From Chryseobacterium ginsenosidimutans (lineage in GTDB: Bacteria > Bacteroidota > Bacteroidia > Flavobacteriales > Weeksellaceae): a stretch of 64,000 nt of DNA. Where the stretch lies: the NCBI RefSeq assembly GCF_030823405.1, contig NZ_JAUSXC010000001.1, positions 1,471,001-1,535,000 on the forward strand. The letters are read 5' to 3'. Positions 16,406-24,795 of this stretch are shown here, in pieces; the first letter of the stretch is position 1; each line of letters begins with the position of its first letter. A program made the translations under genes and the position numbers. The notes under the pieces were generated by a model. That model was not told the origin of the DNA. It saw nothing but the letters and a program-made list of their open reading frames with translations, and did not search any database.

Positions 16406-17674
16406 GTGAACATAATATTTAAAAAGGATACTTGGCAGGAAATTTATTATTCATTGAGGAATAATAAGCTTCGAACATTCCTTACCATGATTGGTGTGGG
16501 TTGGGGTATGTTTTTGTATGTAAGTTTGCTTGGAGCAGCAAAAGGAATGGAAAATGGTTTCGACAAATTGTTTTCAGGATTTGCGACCAACTCTATTTTC
16601 CTTTGGGCTCAGAATACATCGATTCCTTACGACGGTTTCCCAAAAGGCCGGCAGGTACATCTGAAACTTGCGGATATTGAAATGCTGAAAAGGAAAATAC
16701 CGGAAATAGATTACATTTCTCCTCAGAATTCAAGAGGTAATTTCGGAAATGCAGGTGAACAAATGTCTAAAAACGGGAAATCGGCGACTTATACTTTGAA
16801 TGGCGATTATCCTTTAGGAAACAAAATATCGGAGAAAAAACTGATCTTCGGAAGATATCTTAATGACGCAGATATTTCACAGAATAAAAATGTAGTGGTG
16901 ATCGGAGAAGAAGTTTACAAAAACTTTTTTGATGCTAAAAAGAATGAAAATCCACTAGGGAAATCTATTAATATTAAAGGTATTTTCTTTAATGTAATCG
17001 GAGTTTTCAGAGTGAAAAAAGGTGGCGGAATGGAAAATGACCAAACGGTTTTTATCCCCCTTTCGACCTTTACAAAAATGTATAATAACGGAGATAATGT
17101 AGATTTCTTCGCCATTGTAAGTAAGCCGAATGCAGATGTAAATGCTGTTGAAAATAAAGTAAAGCTACAGTTGAAATCTAAAAATCAGGTTTCGCCGGAT
17201 GATACGAATGCCTTCGGAACTTTTAATCTTGGAAAAGAATTTAAAAAACTGACAGGATTTTTAACCGGAATGCAACTTTTAACCATCATTGTAGGAACAT
17301 TAACAATCCTTGCCGGGGTAATTGCCATTTCGAATATCCTTTTGATTACGGTAAAAGAAAGAACTAAGGAAATCGGGATCAGAAGAGCTTTGGGAGCAAA
17401 ACCAGCAGAGGTGAGAAACCAGATTTTACTGGAAAGTGTTGTAATCACGCTTTCGTCCGGCTTGCTCGGGTTCATGTCGGGGATTTTTGTGTTAATGATT
17501 TTGGATATAGCAACGAAAGGTCAGGATTCCTTCCCGTTCTATAATCCGACAGTAAATTACGGAAACGTTTTCGCAGCAATGGCTGTGATGGTAGTTTTAG
17601 GACTAATCATCGGGATGATTCCGGCACAAAGGGCAGTGAAAATAAGACCGATTGAGGCATTAAGATCAGAATAA
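16406..17674 (+). CDS. ABC transporter permease, MacB/FtsX family (second of two)
   Basis: A 422-aa paralogue of the preceding permease with the same layout: one N-terminal helix (RTFLTMIGVGWGMFLYVSLL), a periplasmic core domain and an FtsX domain with VKERTKEIGIRRALGAKP, ending IRPIEALRSE. The start is a GTG, since no ATG lies in a suitable position before the first conserved residues (DTWQEIYYSLRNNKLRT). It sits 48 nt after the first permease. Confidence 0.9.
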   Translation: MNIIFKKDTWQEIYYSLRNNKLRTFLTMIGVGWGMFLYVSLLGAAKGMENGFDKLFSGFATNSIFLWAQNTSIPYDGFPKGRQVHLKLADIEMLKRKIPEIDYISPQNSRGNFGNAGEQMSKNGKSATYTLNGDYPLGNKISEKKLIFGRYLNDADISQNKNVVVIGEEVYKNFFDAKKNENPLGKSINIKGIFFNVIGVFRVKKGGGMENDQTVFIPLSTFTKMYNNGDNVDFFAIVSKPNADVNAVENKVKLQLKSKNQVSPDDTNAFGTFNLGKEFKKLTGFLTGMQLLTIIVGTLTILAGVIAISNILLITVKERTKEIGIRRALGAKPAEVRNQILLESVVITLSSGLLGFMSGIFVLMILDIATKGQDSFPFYNPTVNYGNVFAAMAVMVVLGLIIGMIPAQRAVKIRPIEALRSE

Positions 17675-17738
17675 TTGGTGATTTAGCAAAATCATTATAT
17701 AAATAATAAGCTAGTTAAATAAAAAATAAACTATACAT

Positions 17739-18935
17739 ATGAAAAAGAAATTCACTTGGAAAAAAGCCATCTATATTTTCTTGGGGCTTTTATTTGCAGT
17801 GGCATTGTTCTCAGGAATCGGGTATCTTGTAAAGTCCAATTCTAAAGAGAGTGAGGCTTTCCTTACCAGAAAACCGTCGGTTCAGAATATGGATGATAAG
17901 GTGATGGCAACAGGAAAAATTGTTCCGAAAGAAGAAATCGAAATCAAACCAAATATAGCGGGAATTATCGATAAAATTTTAGTTGATGAAGGTGATAAAG
18001 TAACCGCAGGACAGCTGATTGCAACAGTAAGAATTATTCCAAATATTGCAGATGTAAACAGCGCTCAGCAAAACGTTGATAATTCTCAGCTTCAGATCAG
18101 TAATGCTAAATTGAATGTTGATAATATGCGCAAGCAATTTGAAATGCAGGAAAAACTGTATAAACAGGGAGTTGCTTCTAGACAGGAGTATCTGAATGCT
18201 CAACAGCAATTGTACTCTACGCAGCAGGCTTTAAAAAATGCGAACCAACAATTAATAACTGCTCAAAAAACATTACAGATTGTAAAAACAGGTTCAACTC
18301 CTGAACTTAAAGGTTTAGCAACAACTCAGATCCGTTCAAAAGCTTCAGGAACAGTTCTTGAGGTGCCTGTAAAAGTAGGAAGTCAGGTAATTGAAGCCAA
18401 TTCATTCAACGCAGGAACAACAATTTGTTCTATTGCAGACCTTAGTTCATTAATCTTCCAGGGAGAAATTGATGAAGCTCAGGCTGGAAAATTAACGCAG
18501 GGAATGGGTATGAATATCGTAATCGGTGCTCTTCAAAACAAAACTTTTCCAGGAAAACTGACGATGATTGCTCCAAAAGGTAAAGATACCAACGGAACTA
18601 TAAAATTCCCTGTTGAAGGGGATGTTACCAATCCTAATAATGAATACATCAGAGCAGGATTTTCTGCAAACGGAGAAATTGTTTTAAATTCTCAGAAAAA
18701 TGCTTTGTTATTGGATGAATCTCTTATTCAGTATGAAAAAAAGAACGGAAAAGATGTTCCTTTTGTTGAGGTAAAACAAAAAGACGGAAAATTCAAGAAA
18801 ACATATGTGAAACTTGGAGCAAGTGATGGGATCAATGTTCAGATTTTGTCTGGAATTGATAAAAATGCAGATGTAAAAGTTTGGAACCCATCCGACAAAG
18901 ACAAAGAAGAATTAAAAGACAAAACTAAGAAATAG
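17739..18935 (+). CDS. HlyD/MacA-type periplasmic adaptor (membrane fusion protein)
   Basis: A 398-aa adaptor that would link the ABC permease to an outer-membrane channel. It has an N-terminal membrane anchor (about residues 8-29), a lipoyl half-motif (IEIKPNIAGIIDKILVDEGD), a long coiled-coil hairpin (about 100-180, Q/N/A-rich), the second lipoyl half (IRSKASGTVLEVPVKVGSQV), and beta-barrel and membrane-proximal domains. The order ATPase-permease-permease-adaptor fits a MacAB-like pump. No TolC gene lies beside it, so the channel must be encoded elsewhere. Confidence 0.92.
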   Translation: MKKKFTWKKAIYIFLGLLFAVALFSGIGYLVKSNSKESEAFLTRKPSVQNMDDKVMATGKIVPKEEIEIKPNIAGIIDKILVDEGDKVTAGQLIATVRIIPNIADVNSAQQNVDNSQLQISNAKLNVDNMRKQFEMQEKLYKQGVASRQEYLNAQQQLYSTQQALKNANQQLITAQKTLQIVKTGSTPELKGLATTQIRSKASGTVLEVPVKVGSQVIEANSFNAGTTICSIADLSSLIFQGEIDEAQAGKLTQGMGMNIVIGALQNKTFPGKLTMIAPKGKDTNGTIKFPVEGDVTNPNNEYIRAGFSANGEIVLNSQKNALLLDESLIQYEKKNGKDVPFVEVKQKDGKFKKTYVKLGASDGINVQILSGIDKNADVKVWNPSDKDKEELKDKTKK

Positions 18936-18965
18936 TAAACTGACACTATAAATTTTTAAACTGTA

Positions 18966-18997
18966 AATCCTGAGATATTTTTCTCGGGATTTTTTAT
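18966..18997 (+). terminator. Terminator of the efflux operon
   Basis: A 9-bp stem (AATCCTGAG with CTCGGGATT, one G-U pair) with an 8-nt loop and a run of six T lies 30 nt after the adaptor stop. Confidence 0.8.
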
Positions 18998-19063
18998 TGA
19001 ATTATTGTTATTACGACAAACGGAAAGACGAAGCAATTCCATTCATTACGAATTATTTATTTT

Positions 19064-19158
19064 AGAAGCTATTTCCTGCTTTCCGCTGTATCTTTTTTGT
19101 TGCGGTCTTCGCTTCGCTCCGCCCACAACAAAAAAGGATGTCGCTTCAATCAGGGCTA
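19064..19158. repeat. GC-rich nested-hairpin element, possibly a dispersed intergenic repeat
   Basis: An outer stem GAAGC (19065-19069) / GCTTC (19143-19147) encloses an inner 10-bp stem TTTTTTGTTG (19093-19102) / CAACAAAAAA (19126-19135). The loop carries the core TCGCTTCGCTC, which also occurs at 12911-12921. The flank words AGCTATTTCC and CAGGGCTA resemble a repeat I remember from flavobacterial intergenic regions. It lies between the efflux operon and the Fur-like gene and encodes nothing convincing. Confidence 0.55.
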
Positions 19159-19199
19159 AGATAAAGGTGTAAATCAAAAGCTCAGATTACTGAATCAAT

Positions 19200-19580
19200 T
19201 TATATAATCGAACAATCCTTACAATATCCCGAAATAAATCCATTAAAAGTAACCGATTGATACCCTTGCGGTAATTTAACATCAACTTCATTTGGAAGAC
19301 ATTCAATTTTTCCGCAAGACAGGCATTTGAAATGAAAATGATTGTGCTGATGTTTCTTTTCTGAACAATTAATACAAAAAGCAAAATAAAATTTTCCGTC
19401 GTCGCCCAGAATTTTGTGAATAATTCCATCTTCACAGAAGCTGTTCAAAACCCTGTAAATTGTTGCCCGATCAACAGTATCGCCCAATTCTTTCTGTAAA
19501 ATCTCCTGACTTAAAGCAGATTTTGAACCTTTTAAAGAATCCAAAATCAACTGTTTTGTAATGGTATTTCTCTTAGCCAT
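19200..19580 (-). CDS. Fur-family transcriptional regulator
   Basis: A metal- or peroxide-sensing DNA-binding protein of 126 aa. It has a winged-helix N-terminus (residues 1-70, with DRATIYRVLNSFCEDGII as recognition helix). The C-terminus is rich in Cys and His: C69/C72, the HxHxHxH run H77-H83, C86/C89, C94 and C120/C123. C86xxC89 with C120xxC123 is the classic structural zinc site. The His-rich cluster favours a Zur-like or PerR-like sensor over an iron Fur, but this cannot be decided. The gene is divergent from the thioredoxin-reductase-like gene, and a palindrome lies between them. Confidence 0.88.
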   Translation of the reverse strand: MAKRNTITKQLILDSLKGSKSALSQEILQKELGDTVDRATIYRVLNSFCEDGIIHKILGDDGKFYFAFCINCSEKKHQHNHFHFKCLSCGKIECLPNEVDVKLPQGYQSVTFNGFISGYCKDCSII

Positions 19581-19584
19581 TCAG

Positions 19585-19592
19585 CAAAGATA
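19585..19592 (-). promoter_or_regulatory. -7 promoter element of the Fur-family gene, abutting the start codon
   Basis: On the minus strand TATCTTTG ends 4 nt before the ATG at 19580. Transcription should start at or next to the start codon, so the mRNA may be leaderless. Confidence 0.55.
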
Positions 19593-19603
19593 AAAATTAT
19601 TAT

Positions 19604-19618
19604 TGCGATATTGTCGCA
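19604..19618. promoter_or_regulatory. Palindromic operator candidate for the Fur-family regulator
   Basis: TGCGA-5 nt-TCGCA is a perfect inverted repeat centred between the divergent regulator and reductase genes. It covers the -33 TTG of the reductase promoter (19611-19613) and lies 12 nt upstream of the regulator -7 box, so a bound repressor could block both. Which protein binds is inferred from position. Confidence 0.55.
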
Positions 19619-19642
19619 TTATAAGAAATTGTTCTACATTTG
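19611..19642 (+). promoter_or_regulatory. Promoter of the thioredoxin-reductase-like gene
   Basis: TTG at 19611-19613, a 21-nt spacer and TACATTTG at 19635-19642 form a full Bacteroidota promoter, 35 nt before the ATG at 19678. Confidence 0.65.
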
Positions 19643-19677
19643 TAATAACTTTAAACTAACATTATATCACAAACATT

Positions 19678-20577
19678 ATGGAACAGAATTTTGACGTCAT
19701 CATTATTGGTGGAAGTTATTCGGGATTATCTGTAGCAATGACTTTAGGAAGATCTTTAAGGAAAGTTTTAATTATTGACAGTGGAAAACCTTGCAACAGG
19801 CAGACTCCGCATTCTCATAATTTTATTACCCAAGACGGAAAAGTGCCAAAAGAGATTTCCGATCTGGCTAAAGAACAGGTTTTGAAATACGAAACCGTAA
19901 AATTCCATAATGGAATGGTAACAAAAACATCAAAAAATGCTGAAGGTTTTGAGGTTGAAACAAAAAACAGCGAAAAGTTTTATACAAAAAAACTGATTCT
20001 TGCTTCAGGAGTTAAAGATATCATGCCGAATATTCCGGGATTTGCCGAATGTTGGGGGATTTCTGTTGTTCATTGTCCGTATTGCCACGGTTATGAAGTG
20101 AAAGGTAAGATAACAGGAATTCTTTCAAATGGAGATACTGCTTTTGAGTTTTCAAAATTGGTGTTTAACTTAACAAAAGATCTCACTTTATTTACCAACG
20201 GAAAATCAAGTTTAAATGAAGAGCAGGAAGAAAAATTTACTCAAAATAAAATCAATATAGTTGAAGACGAAATTGAAGAAGTTGTACACGAAAACGGACA
20301 AATTGAAAAGTTGATTTTTAAAAATGGAAAAGAAATTCCGTTACAGGTTTTGTATGCGAAACTTCCTTTTGAGCAGAATATTAATGTTGAAGACCTAGGA
20401 TTAGAATTGGCAGAACATGGCTTTATTAAAATTGATCATTTTCATAAAACAAATATTGACGGTGTTTTTGCGTGTGGTGATAATGTAACCATGATGAGAT
20501 CTGTTGCCAATGCTGTGGCTCAGGGAAATTTCACTGGTGCTATCGTTAATAAAGAGCTTTCGGAAGAAGAATTTTAA
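19678..20577 (+). CDS. Thioredoxin-reductase-like NAD(P)/FAD-dependent oxidoreductase
   Basis: A 299-aa flavoprotein of the low-molecular-weight thioredoxin reductase fold. FAD binding is shown by IIIGGSYSGLSVAM (residues 8-21) and GVFACGDN near 265. A redox pair C133-P-Y-C136 sits where TrxR has CATC. The usual NADPH loop (GGGDSA in TrxR) reads SNGDTA, so nicotinamide binding may be altered. Relatives are annotated simply as NAD(P)/FAD-dependent oxidoreductases; a role in disulfide or peroxide stress is plausible. Divergence from a Fur-family gene suggests metal or oxidative-stress control. Confidence 0.87.
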   Translation: MEQNFDVIIIGGSYSGLSVAMTLGRSLRKVLIIDSGKPCNRQTPHSHNFITQDGKVPKEISDLAKEQVLKYETVKFHNGMVTKTSKNAEGFEVETKNSEKFYTKKLILASGVKDIMPNIPGFAECWGISVVHCPYCHGYEVKGKITGILSNGDTAFEFSKLVFNLTKDLTLFTNGKSSLNEEQEEKFTQNKINIVEDEIEEVVHENGQIEKLIFKNGKEIPLQVLYAKLPFEQNINVEDLGLELAEHGFIKIDHFHKTNIDGVFACGDNVTMMRSVANAVAQGNFTGAIVNKELSEEEF

Positions 20578-20683
20578 AGATTTATTGCGAAAAGTTCATT
20601 AATGAAGAGCTTTAGTAGTATTTTATTAAATTCTAAATCTAAAAATCATAGTTGCCGATACCAAAATCTCAACGAAAATTACG

Positions 20684-20691
20684 TATATTTG
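20684..20691 (+). promoter_or_regulatory. -7 promoter element of glyA
   Basis: TATATTTG fits TAnnTTTG and lies 30 nt before the glyA ATG at 20722. It falls inside the open frame extending upstream to 20602, which supports the shorter start. Confidence 0.55.
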
Positions 20692-20721
20692 GGGTGGAAA
20701 ATTTCAAAAACTAAAAGTAAA

Positions 20722-21987
20722 ATGGACATTATTTTCGACCTGATTGAAAAAGAAAGACAAAGACAAACCCATGGAATTGAGATGATTGCATCAGAAAATT
20801 TTGTTTCTGAAAATGTAATGAAAGCAATGGGAAGCGTATTGACTAACAAATATGCAGAAGGGTATCCCGGAAAAAGATATTACGGAGGGTGTGAAGTAGT
20901 AGATGAGGTTGAAACTTTGGCTATTAACAGAGCAAAAGAACTTTTCGGAGTAGATTATGTAAATGTTCAGCCACATTCGGGCTCTCAGGCAAATGCGGCA
21001 ATTTATCTGGCAGTTTTGAAACCTGGAGACAAAATTATGGGGATGGATCTTTCAATGGGAGGTCATCTTACTCACGGTTCAGCTGTGAATTTCTCAGGGA
21101 TTCAGTATGATGTAGTTTCTTACGGAGTTCAGCAGGAAACAGGCCTTATCGATTACGACCAAATGAGAGAAGTTGCTTTGAGAGAAAAACCAAAAATGTT
21201 GATCGCAGGTTTCTCAGCTTATTCAAGAGATTTGGATTATGCAAAATTCAGAGAAGTTGCAGATGAAATCGGAGCTACACTTTGGGCTGATATTGCTCAC
21301 CCTGCAGGTTTGGTTGCAAAAGGTCTTCTAAATAATCCATTCGAACATTGCCACGTTGTTACAACAACGACTCACAAGACGTTAAGAGGTCCAAGAGGAG
21401 GAATGATCATGATGGGGAAAGATTTTGAAAATACGTACGGTCATAAAACGCCGAAAGGGGATGTCAAAATGATGAGTCAGGTTCTTGACGGAGCTGTTTT
21501 CCCGGGAATTCAGGGAGGTCCGTTGGAGCATGTGATTGCCGGTAAGGCAGTTGCTTTCGCTGAAGCTTTGGATGATCAATTCTTAACGTATGCAAAACAG
21601 GTTAAGTCTAATGCTCAAGCTTTGGCGAAAGCAATGATCAACAGAGGTTTTGATATTGTAAGCGGAGGAACAGATAACCATCTAATGCTTGTTGACCTTA
21701 GAAATAAAGGAGTAAACGGTAAAGAAACTGAAAAAGCTTTAGTTCTTGCTGATATTACTTGTAACAAAAACATGGTTCCGTTTGATGATAAATCACCATT
21801 TACCACTTCTGGTATCAGATTGGGAACTGCAGCGATCACCACAAGAGGGTTAAAAGAAAATGATATGGATACAATTGCAGAATTTATTTCTGAGGTTGTG
21901 AACAATATCAAAAATGAAGAAGCAATAACTTCTGTAAGGGAAAAGGTAAATGAATTAATGGAAGGTAAAGCATTATTCAATTATTAA
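20722..21987 (+). CDS. glyA: Serine hydroxymethyltransferase
   Basis: PLP enzyme that interconverts serine and glycine and supplies one-carbon units to folate. From the ATG at 20722 the protein is 421 aa, normal for the family. Seen are the start [20 protein letters not shown], the [10 protein letters not shown] block, [17 protein letters not shown], the PLP lysine K219 in [14 protein letters not shown], and the C-terminal folate-site region [15 protein letters not shown]. The upstream frame to 20602 adds 40 residues not found in the family and reads through the promoter. Confidence 0.97.
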   Translation: MDIIFDLIEKERQRQTHGIEMIASENFVSENVMKAMGSVLTNKYAEGYPGKRYYGGCEVVDEVETLAINRAKELFGVDYVNVQPHSGSQANAAIYLAVLKPGDKIMGMDLSMGGHLTHGSAVNFSGIQYDVVSYGVQQETGLIDYDQMREVALREKPKMLIAGFSAYSRDLDYAKFREVADEIGATLWADIAHPAGLVAKGLLNNPFEHCHVVTTTTHKTLRGPRGGMIMMGKDFENTYGHKTPKGDVKMMSQVLDGAVFPGIQGGPLEHVIAGKAVAFAEALDDQFLTYAKQVKSNAQALAKAMINRGFDIVSGGTDNHLMLVDLRNKGVNGKETEKALVLADITCNKNMVPFDDKSPFTTSGIRLGTAAITTRGLKENDMDTIAEFISEVVNNIKNEEAITSVREKVNELMEGKALFNY

Positions 21988-22011
21988 TAATTATCTTTAA
22001 TAAAATATTTG

Positions 22012-22039
22012 GAATGGGCTTTTTGCTCATTCTTTTTTT
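22012..22039 (+). terminator. Terminator of glyA
   Basis: GAATG (22012-22016) pairs with CATTC (22028-22032), followed by seven T. It ends 6 nt before the recX ATG, so recX may depend on readthrough or a promoter not seen. Confidence 0.6.
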
Positions 22040-22044
22040 ATGAT

Positions 22045-22506
22045 ATGGAAAAGAAATCTTTTACTTTTTCTGAAATAAAGCTTAAACTTGTAAACTATTG
22101 TGTTTATCAGGATCGTTGTCATGCAGAAGTAGAACAGAAAATGAAAGAGTTTCTGTTAATCGATGAGGCGAAGGAAGAAATCATGCTTTATCTCTTAAAG
22201 GAAAATTATTTAAATGAAGAAAGATTTACCAGAAGCTATATAAGAGGCAAGTTTTATATTAAACACTGGGGAAAGACGAAGATTAAAATTAATTTAAAAC
22301 AAAAACAGATCTCCGAAAAGTTAATCAGCAAATGTTTTGATGAAATAGATGAGGATGACTATGAAAAAACAATCCGCAAGATCTATGAAGACTATTCTTC
22401 AAAACAAAAAGGGCTGAAAGAATATCAAAAAAAATCAAAAACAATAAAATATTTGATGGGCCGGGGTTTTGAATATGAAAAAATAATTGATATTTTGGAT
22501 AGATAA
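22045..22506 (+). CDS. recX: RecX family regulatory protein
   Basis: Predicted modulator of RecA filaments, 153 aa from the ATG at 22045 (MEKKSFTFSEIKLKL). It is built from three-helix repeats typical of RecX: VYQDRCHAEVEQKMKEF, then YLNEERFTRSYIRGKF, then a third repeat with LMGRGFEYEKIIDIL at the C-terminus. The frame opens 12 codons earlier, but those codons lie inside the glyA terminator. recA is not nearby, which is common in Bacteroidota. It is the last gene before the polysaccharide locus. Confidence 0.88.
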   Translation: MEKKSFTFSEIKLKLVNYCVYQDRCHAEVEQKMKEFLLIDEAKEEIMLYLLKENYLNEERFTRSYIRGKFYIKHWGKTKIKINLKQKQISEKLISKCFDEIDEDDYEKTIRKIYEDYSSKQKGLKEYQKKSKTIKYLMGRGFEYEKIIDILDR

Positions 22507-22830
22507 ATTTGATTATCAAGGAAGTTGATATGAATTTATATGGAAAATTTATATATAATGTCACTTAATTAAAGTAAATTATCAATAAAAATAATTATTT
22601 CTTACTAAATATGAAATAAACAAACGTTTAAAATACTACTTTTGTGGTATGATTTTTGAAAATAGGTTGAATCTATAATCTTAAATAAACTTTAAATTGA
22701 ATAGTGGTAAAATTCGTACTAAATTTAAAGAATACATGAAATTTTATTTTAATTTTGCAAGGCTATCACAAGATTATTTATAGATAATCTAATTTATACT
22801 TATAATAATATATGAAAACAAATAACGACA
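22507..22830. other. Leader region of the polysaccharide locus
   Basis: This 324-nt AT-rich stretch holds two TAnnTTTG boxes (TACTTTTG at 22637-22644, TAATTTTG at 22750-22757) and a 7-bp hairpin AGATTAT/ATAATCT at 22771-22790. An 11-codon frame (ATG at 22812, stop at 22845-22847) overlaps the first locus gene out of frame. I found no long inverted repeats of the kind that flank invertible capsule promoters, and no UpxY-like gene. Confidence 0.5.
22750..22757 (+). promoter_or_regulatory. Probable -7 promoter element of the polysaccharide locus
   Basis: TAATTTTG fits TAnnTTTG and lies 73 nt before the first ATG of the locus. A second box, TACTTTTG at 22637-22644, is an alternative. Neither has a clear -33 partner. 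Confidence 0.45.
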
Positions 22831-24759
22831 ATGTACAATTCTCTTAGAAAAAAAGTTTTTGGAGGGGATAATGTTGTCAGTCTCTCAGATGTAAGGTATC
22901 TTCCCAGATGGATAATATTAATAATTGATATTATTATTCTGGTAGTATCACTATTTTTATCGACTTACATTATTCAGAAGATCACGCAGAAGGAATACAT
23001 TTATCACAATGATAAAAGTATAATTTTTGCTTCTATTATTTTTACGAACATCTTATTCATGTATATTCTTAAAACATATGCAGGAATTATAAGACATTCT
23101 ACCTTTATAGATCTTTTCAAATTACTGATTTCCTGTTTCTGTACCATGTTTTTGGTGGGAACTGTTAATATCATTTATTTCTGGATTACCGGTGGCAAAT
23201 TTATCCTCACAGCATATTTGGTGCTTTATTTTATTATTTCCTTTATGGGATTATTCCTTTTCAGGCTATATGTAAAGGAGTTTTTTCATATTGTGAGAGA
23301 ATATCGAAGAAGTGCACTGAAAAAAAGAATTCTTGTTTTAGGTATTGATGAGCAATCTATTGCCATTGCAAGAGCTATTTTAGATAATCCGAATTTGCCT
23401 TATCAGGTTGTGGGATTTCTTACCCAAAGAACAGATTCTAAAAGGGCTTCTTTATTAGGAAAACCGATACTTTCAAAGGATAGAATTGAGAGGAATACGA
23501 AAGAGGAATTATTAATAGATGGAATAATTATAGTAAAGGAAATGATGTCTAAAGACGAAATGAATTCTTGGGTGAATTTGTTTCTTGAGAAAGATCTTAA
23601 TATTTTCAAAGCTCCATCTGTACAAAAATTAAGAGACAGTGACTTAGGAGGATCTATCAGAAATCTTCAGATTGAAGATTTATTGAACAGAAAACCTATT
23701 AAAATTGAAAACGAAGAAATTAAAAGCAGACATTTTAATAAGAATATTTTAGTAACCGGTGGTGCAGGATCTATCGGAAGCGAAATTGTGAGACAGGTAG
23801 CACAATTTAATCCCTCTTTAATTGTTGTTCTGGATCAGGCGGAAACTCCACTATATGATATTGAGCTTGAAATGAAAGAGAAATTTCCTCACATCAGGTT
23901 CAAATTTGTTTTGGCTGATGTTTCTAATAAGCATAGAATAGAACCGATATTTCAGGCTTACAATTTCTCAATGGTTTATCATGCTGCGGCTTACAAGCAT
24001 GTTCCTTTAGTTGAAGAAAATCCGCATGAAGGTATTTTAGTAAATGTTTTAGGATCAAAAATAATTTCAACCCTTTCCAGTAAATATAATGTGAATAGGT
24101 TTGTAATGATTTCTACGGATAAAGCAGTGAATCCGACCAATGTAATGGGTGCTTCAAAAAGAGTTGCAGAATTGTTTGTTCAGTCGTTGCAAAATGTAGA
24201 AGGAAATACCACAAAGTTTATTACGACAAGGTTTGGTAATGTTTTGGGATCAAACGGATCTGTTATTCCACATTTTAAAAGACAGATTGAAGCCGGAGGT
24301 CCGGTTACAATTACCCATCCCGATATTGTCAGATATTTCATGACTATTCCGGAAGCATGCGAACTGGTTTTGCAGGCAGGAACAATGGGGAAAGGTGGTG
24401 AGATCTTTGTTTTTGATATGGGAGAACCAGTGAAAATTCTCGATCTTGCTAACAGAATGATAAAATTATCAGGTTTTGAGCCTAATATTGATATAAAAAT
24501 TATTTATACAGGTTTAAGACCTGGAGAAAAATTATATGAAGAGCTCTTAAGCGATGATGCAAAAACCCTTCCTACCCATAACGATAAAATTATGATTTCA
24601 AAAGATCCAAGTATGGAGTTCTTAGAGATAGAAGGAATGATAAATTTGGTTACAAAAGCCGCAATACGAAAAGACAAAGTAGAGGTGGTAACGATTTTGA
24701 AAACTATCGTACCAGAATTTAGAAGTAACAATTCTATTTATGAAATACTGGATAAATAG
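22831..24759 (+). CDS. Membrane-bound UDP-GlcNAc 4,6-dehydratase (PglF/WbpM/CapD-like)
   Basis: Predicted inner-membrane nucleotide-sugar 4,6-dehydratase (642 aa). Four transmembrane helices occupy about residues 25-165. A first Rossmann-like domain follows (KKRILVLGIDEQSIAIARAI). The catalytic SDR domain starts with LVTGGAGSIGSE (about 307-318) and carries the NADP and active-site stretch STDKAVNPTNVMGASKR (Met-x3-Lys instead of Tyr-x3-Lys, as in WbpM/PglF). The product, UDP-4-keto-6-deoxy-GlcNAc, fits the PglE- and PglD-like enzymes encoded 21 kb downstream, giving UDP-diNAc-bacillosamine. It opens the locus. Confidence 0.92.
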   Translation: MYNSLRKKVFGGDNVVSLSDVRYLPRWIILIIDIIILVVSLFLSTYIIQKITQKEYIYHNDKSIIFASIIFTNILFMYILKTYAGIIRHSTFIDLFKLLISCFCTMFLVGTVNIIYFWITGGKFILTAYLVLYFIISFMGLFLFRLYVKEFFHIVREYRRSALKKRILVLGIDEQSIAIARAILDNPNLPYQVVGFLTQRTDSKRASLLGKPILSKDRIERNTKEELLIDGIIIVKEMMSKDEMNSWVNLFLEKDLNIFKAPSVQKLRDSDLGGSIRNLQIEDLLNRKPIKIENEEIKSRHFNKNILVTGGAGSIGSEIVRQVAQFNPSLIVVLDQAETPLYDIELEMKEKFPHIRFKFVLADVSNKHRIEPIFQAYNFSMVYHAAAYKHVPLVEENPHEGILVNVLGSKIISTLSSKYNVNRFVMISTDKAVNPTNVMGASKRVAELFVQSLQNVEGNTTKFITTRFGNVLGSNGSVIPHFKRQIEAGGPVTITHPDIVRYFMTIPEACELVLQAGTMGKGGEIFVFDMGEPVKILDLANRMIKLSGFEPNIDIKIIYTGLRPGEKLYEELLSDDAKTLPTHNDKIMISKDPSMEFLEIEGMINLVTKAAIRKDKVEVVTILKTIVPEFRSNNSIYEILDK

Positions 24760-24773
24760 AAAAATATAAACTG

Positions 24774-24781
24774 TATATTTG
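24774..24781 (+). promoter_or_regulatory. Internal -7 promoter element before the Wza-like gene
   Basis: TATATTTG lies 14 nt before the ATG of the export lipoprotein and could give extra transcription of the export genes. Confidence 0.4.
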
Positions 24782-24795
24782 TACAATTTTAAAAT

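Noticed and set aside
19187-19435. 82-codon frame antisense-phase within the Fur-family gene region
   Set aside because: Same strand but different frame as the Fur-like gene; it has no domain, whereas the Fur frame has the full zinc cysteines.
21615-21980. 121-codon minus-strand frame inside glyA
   Set aside because: Shadow of the well-supported glyA coding sequence.
22507-22830. Invertible promoter as in Bacteroides capsule loci
   Set aside because: I looked for paired long inverted repeats around the promoter region and found only a 7-bp AT-rich hairpin; no recombinase gene is nearby.
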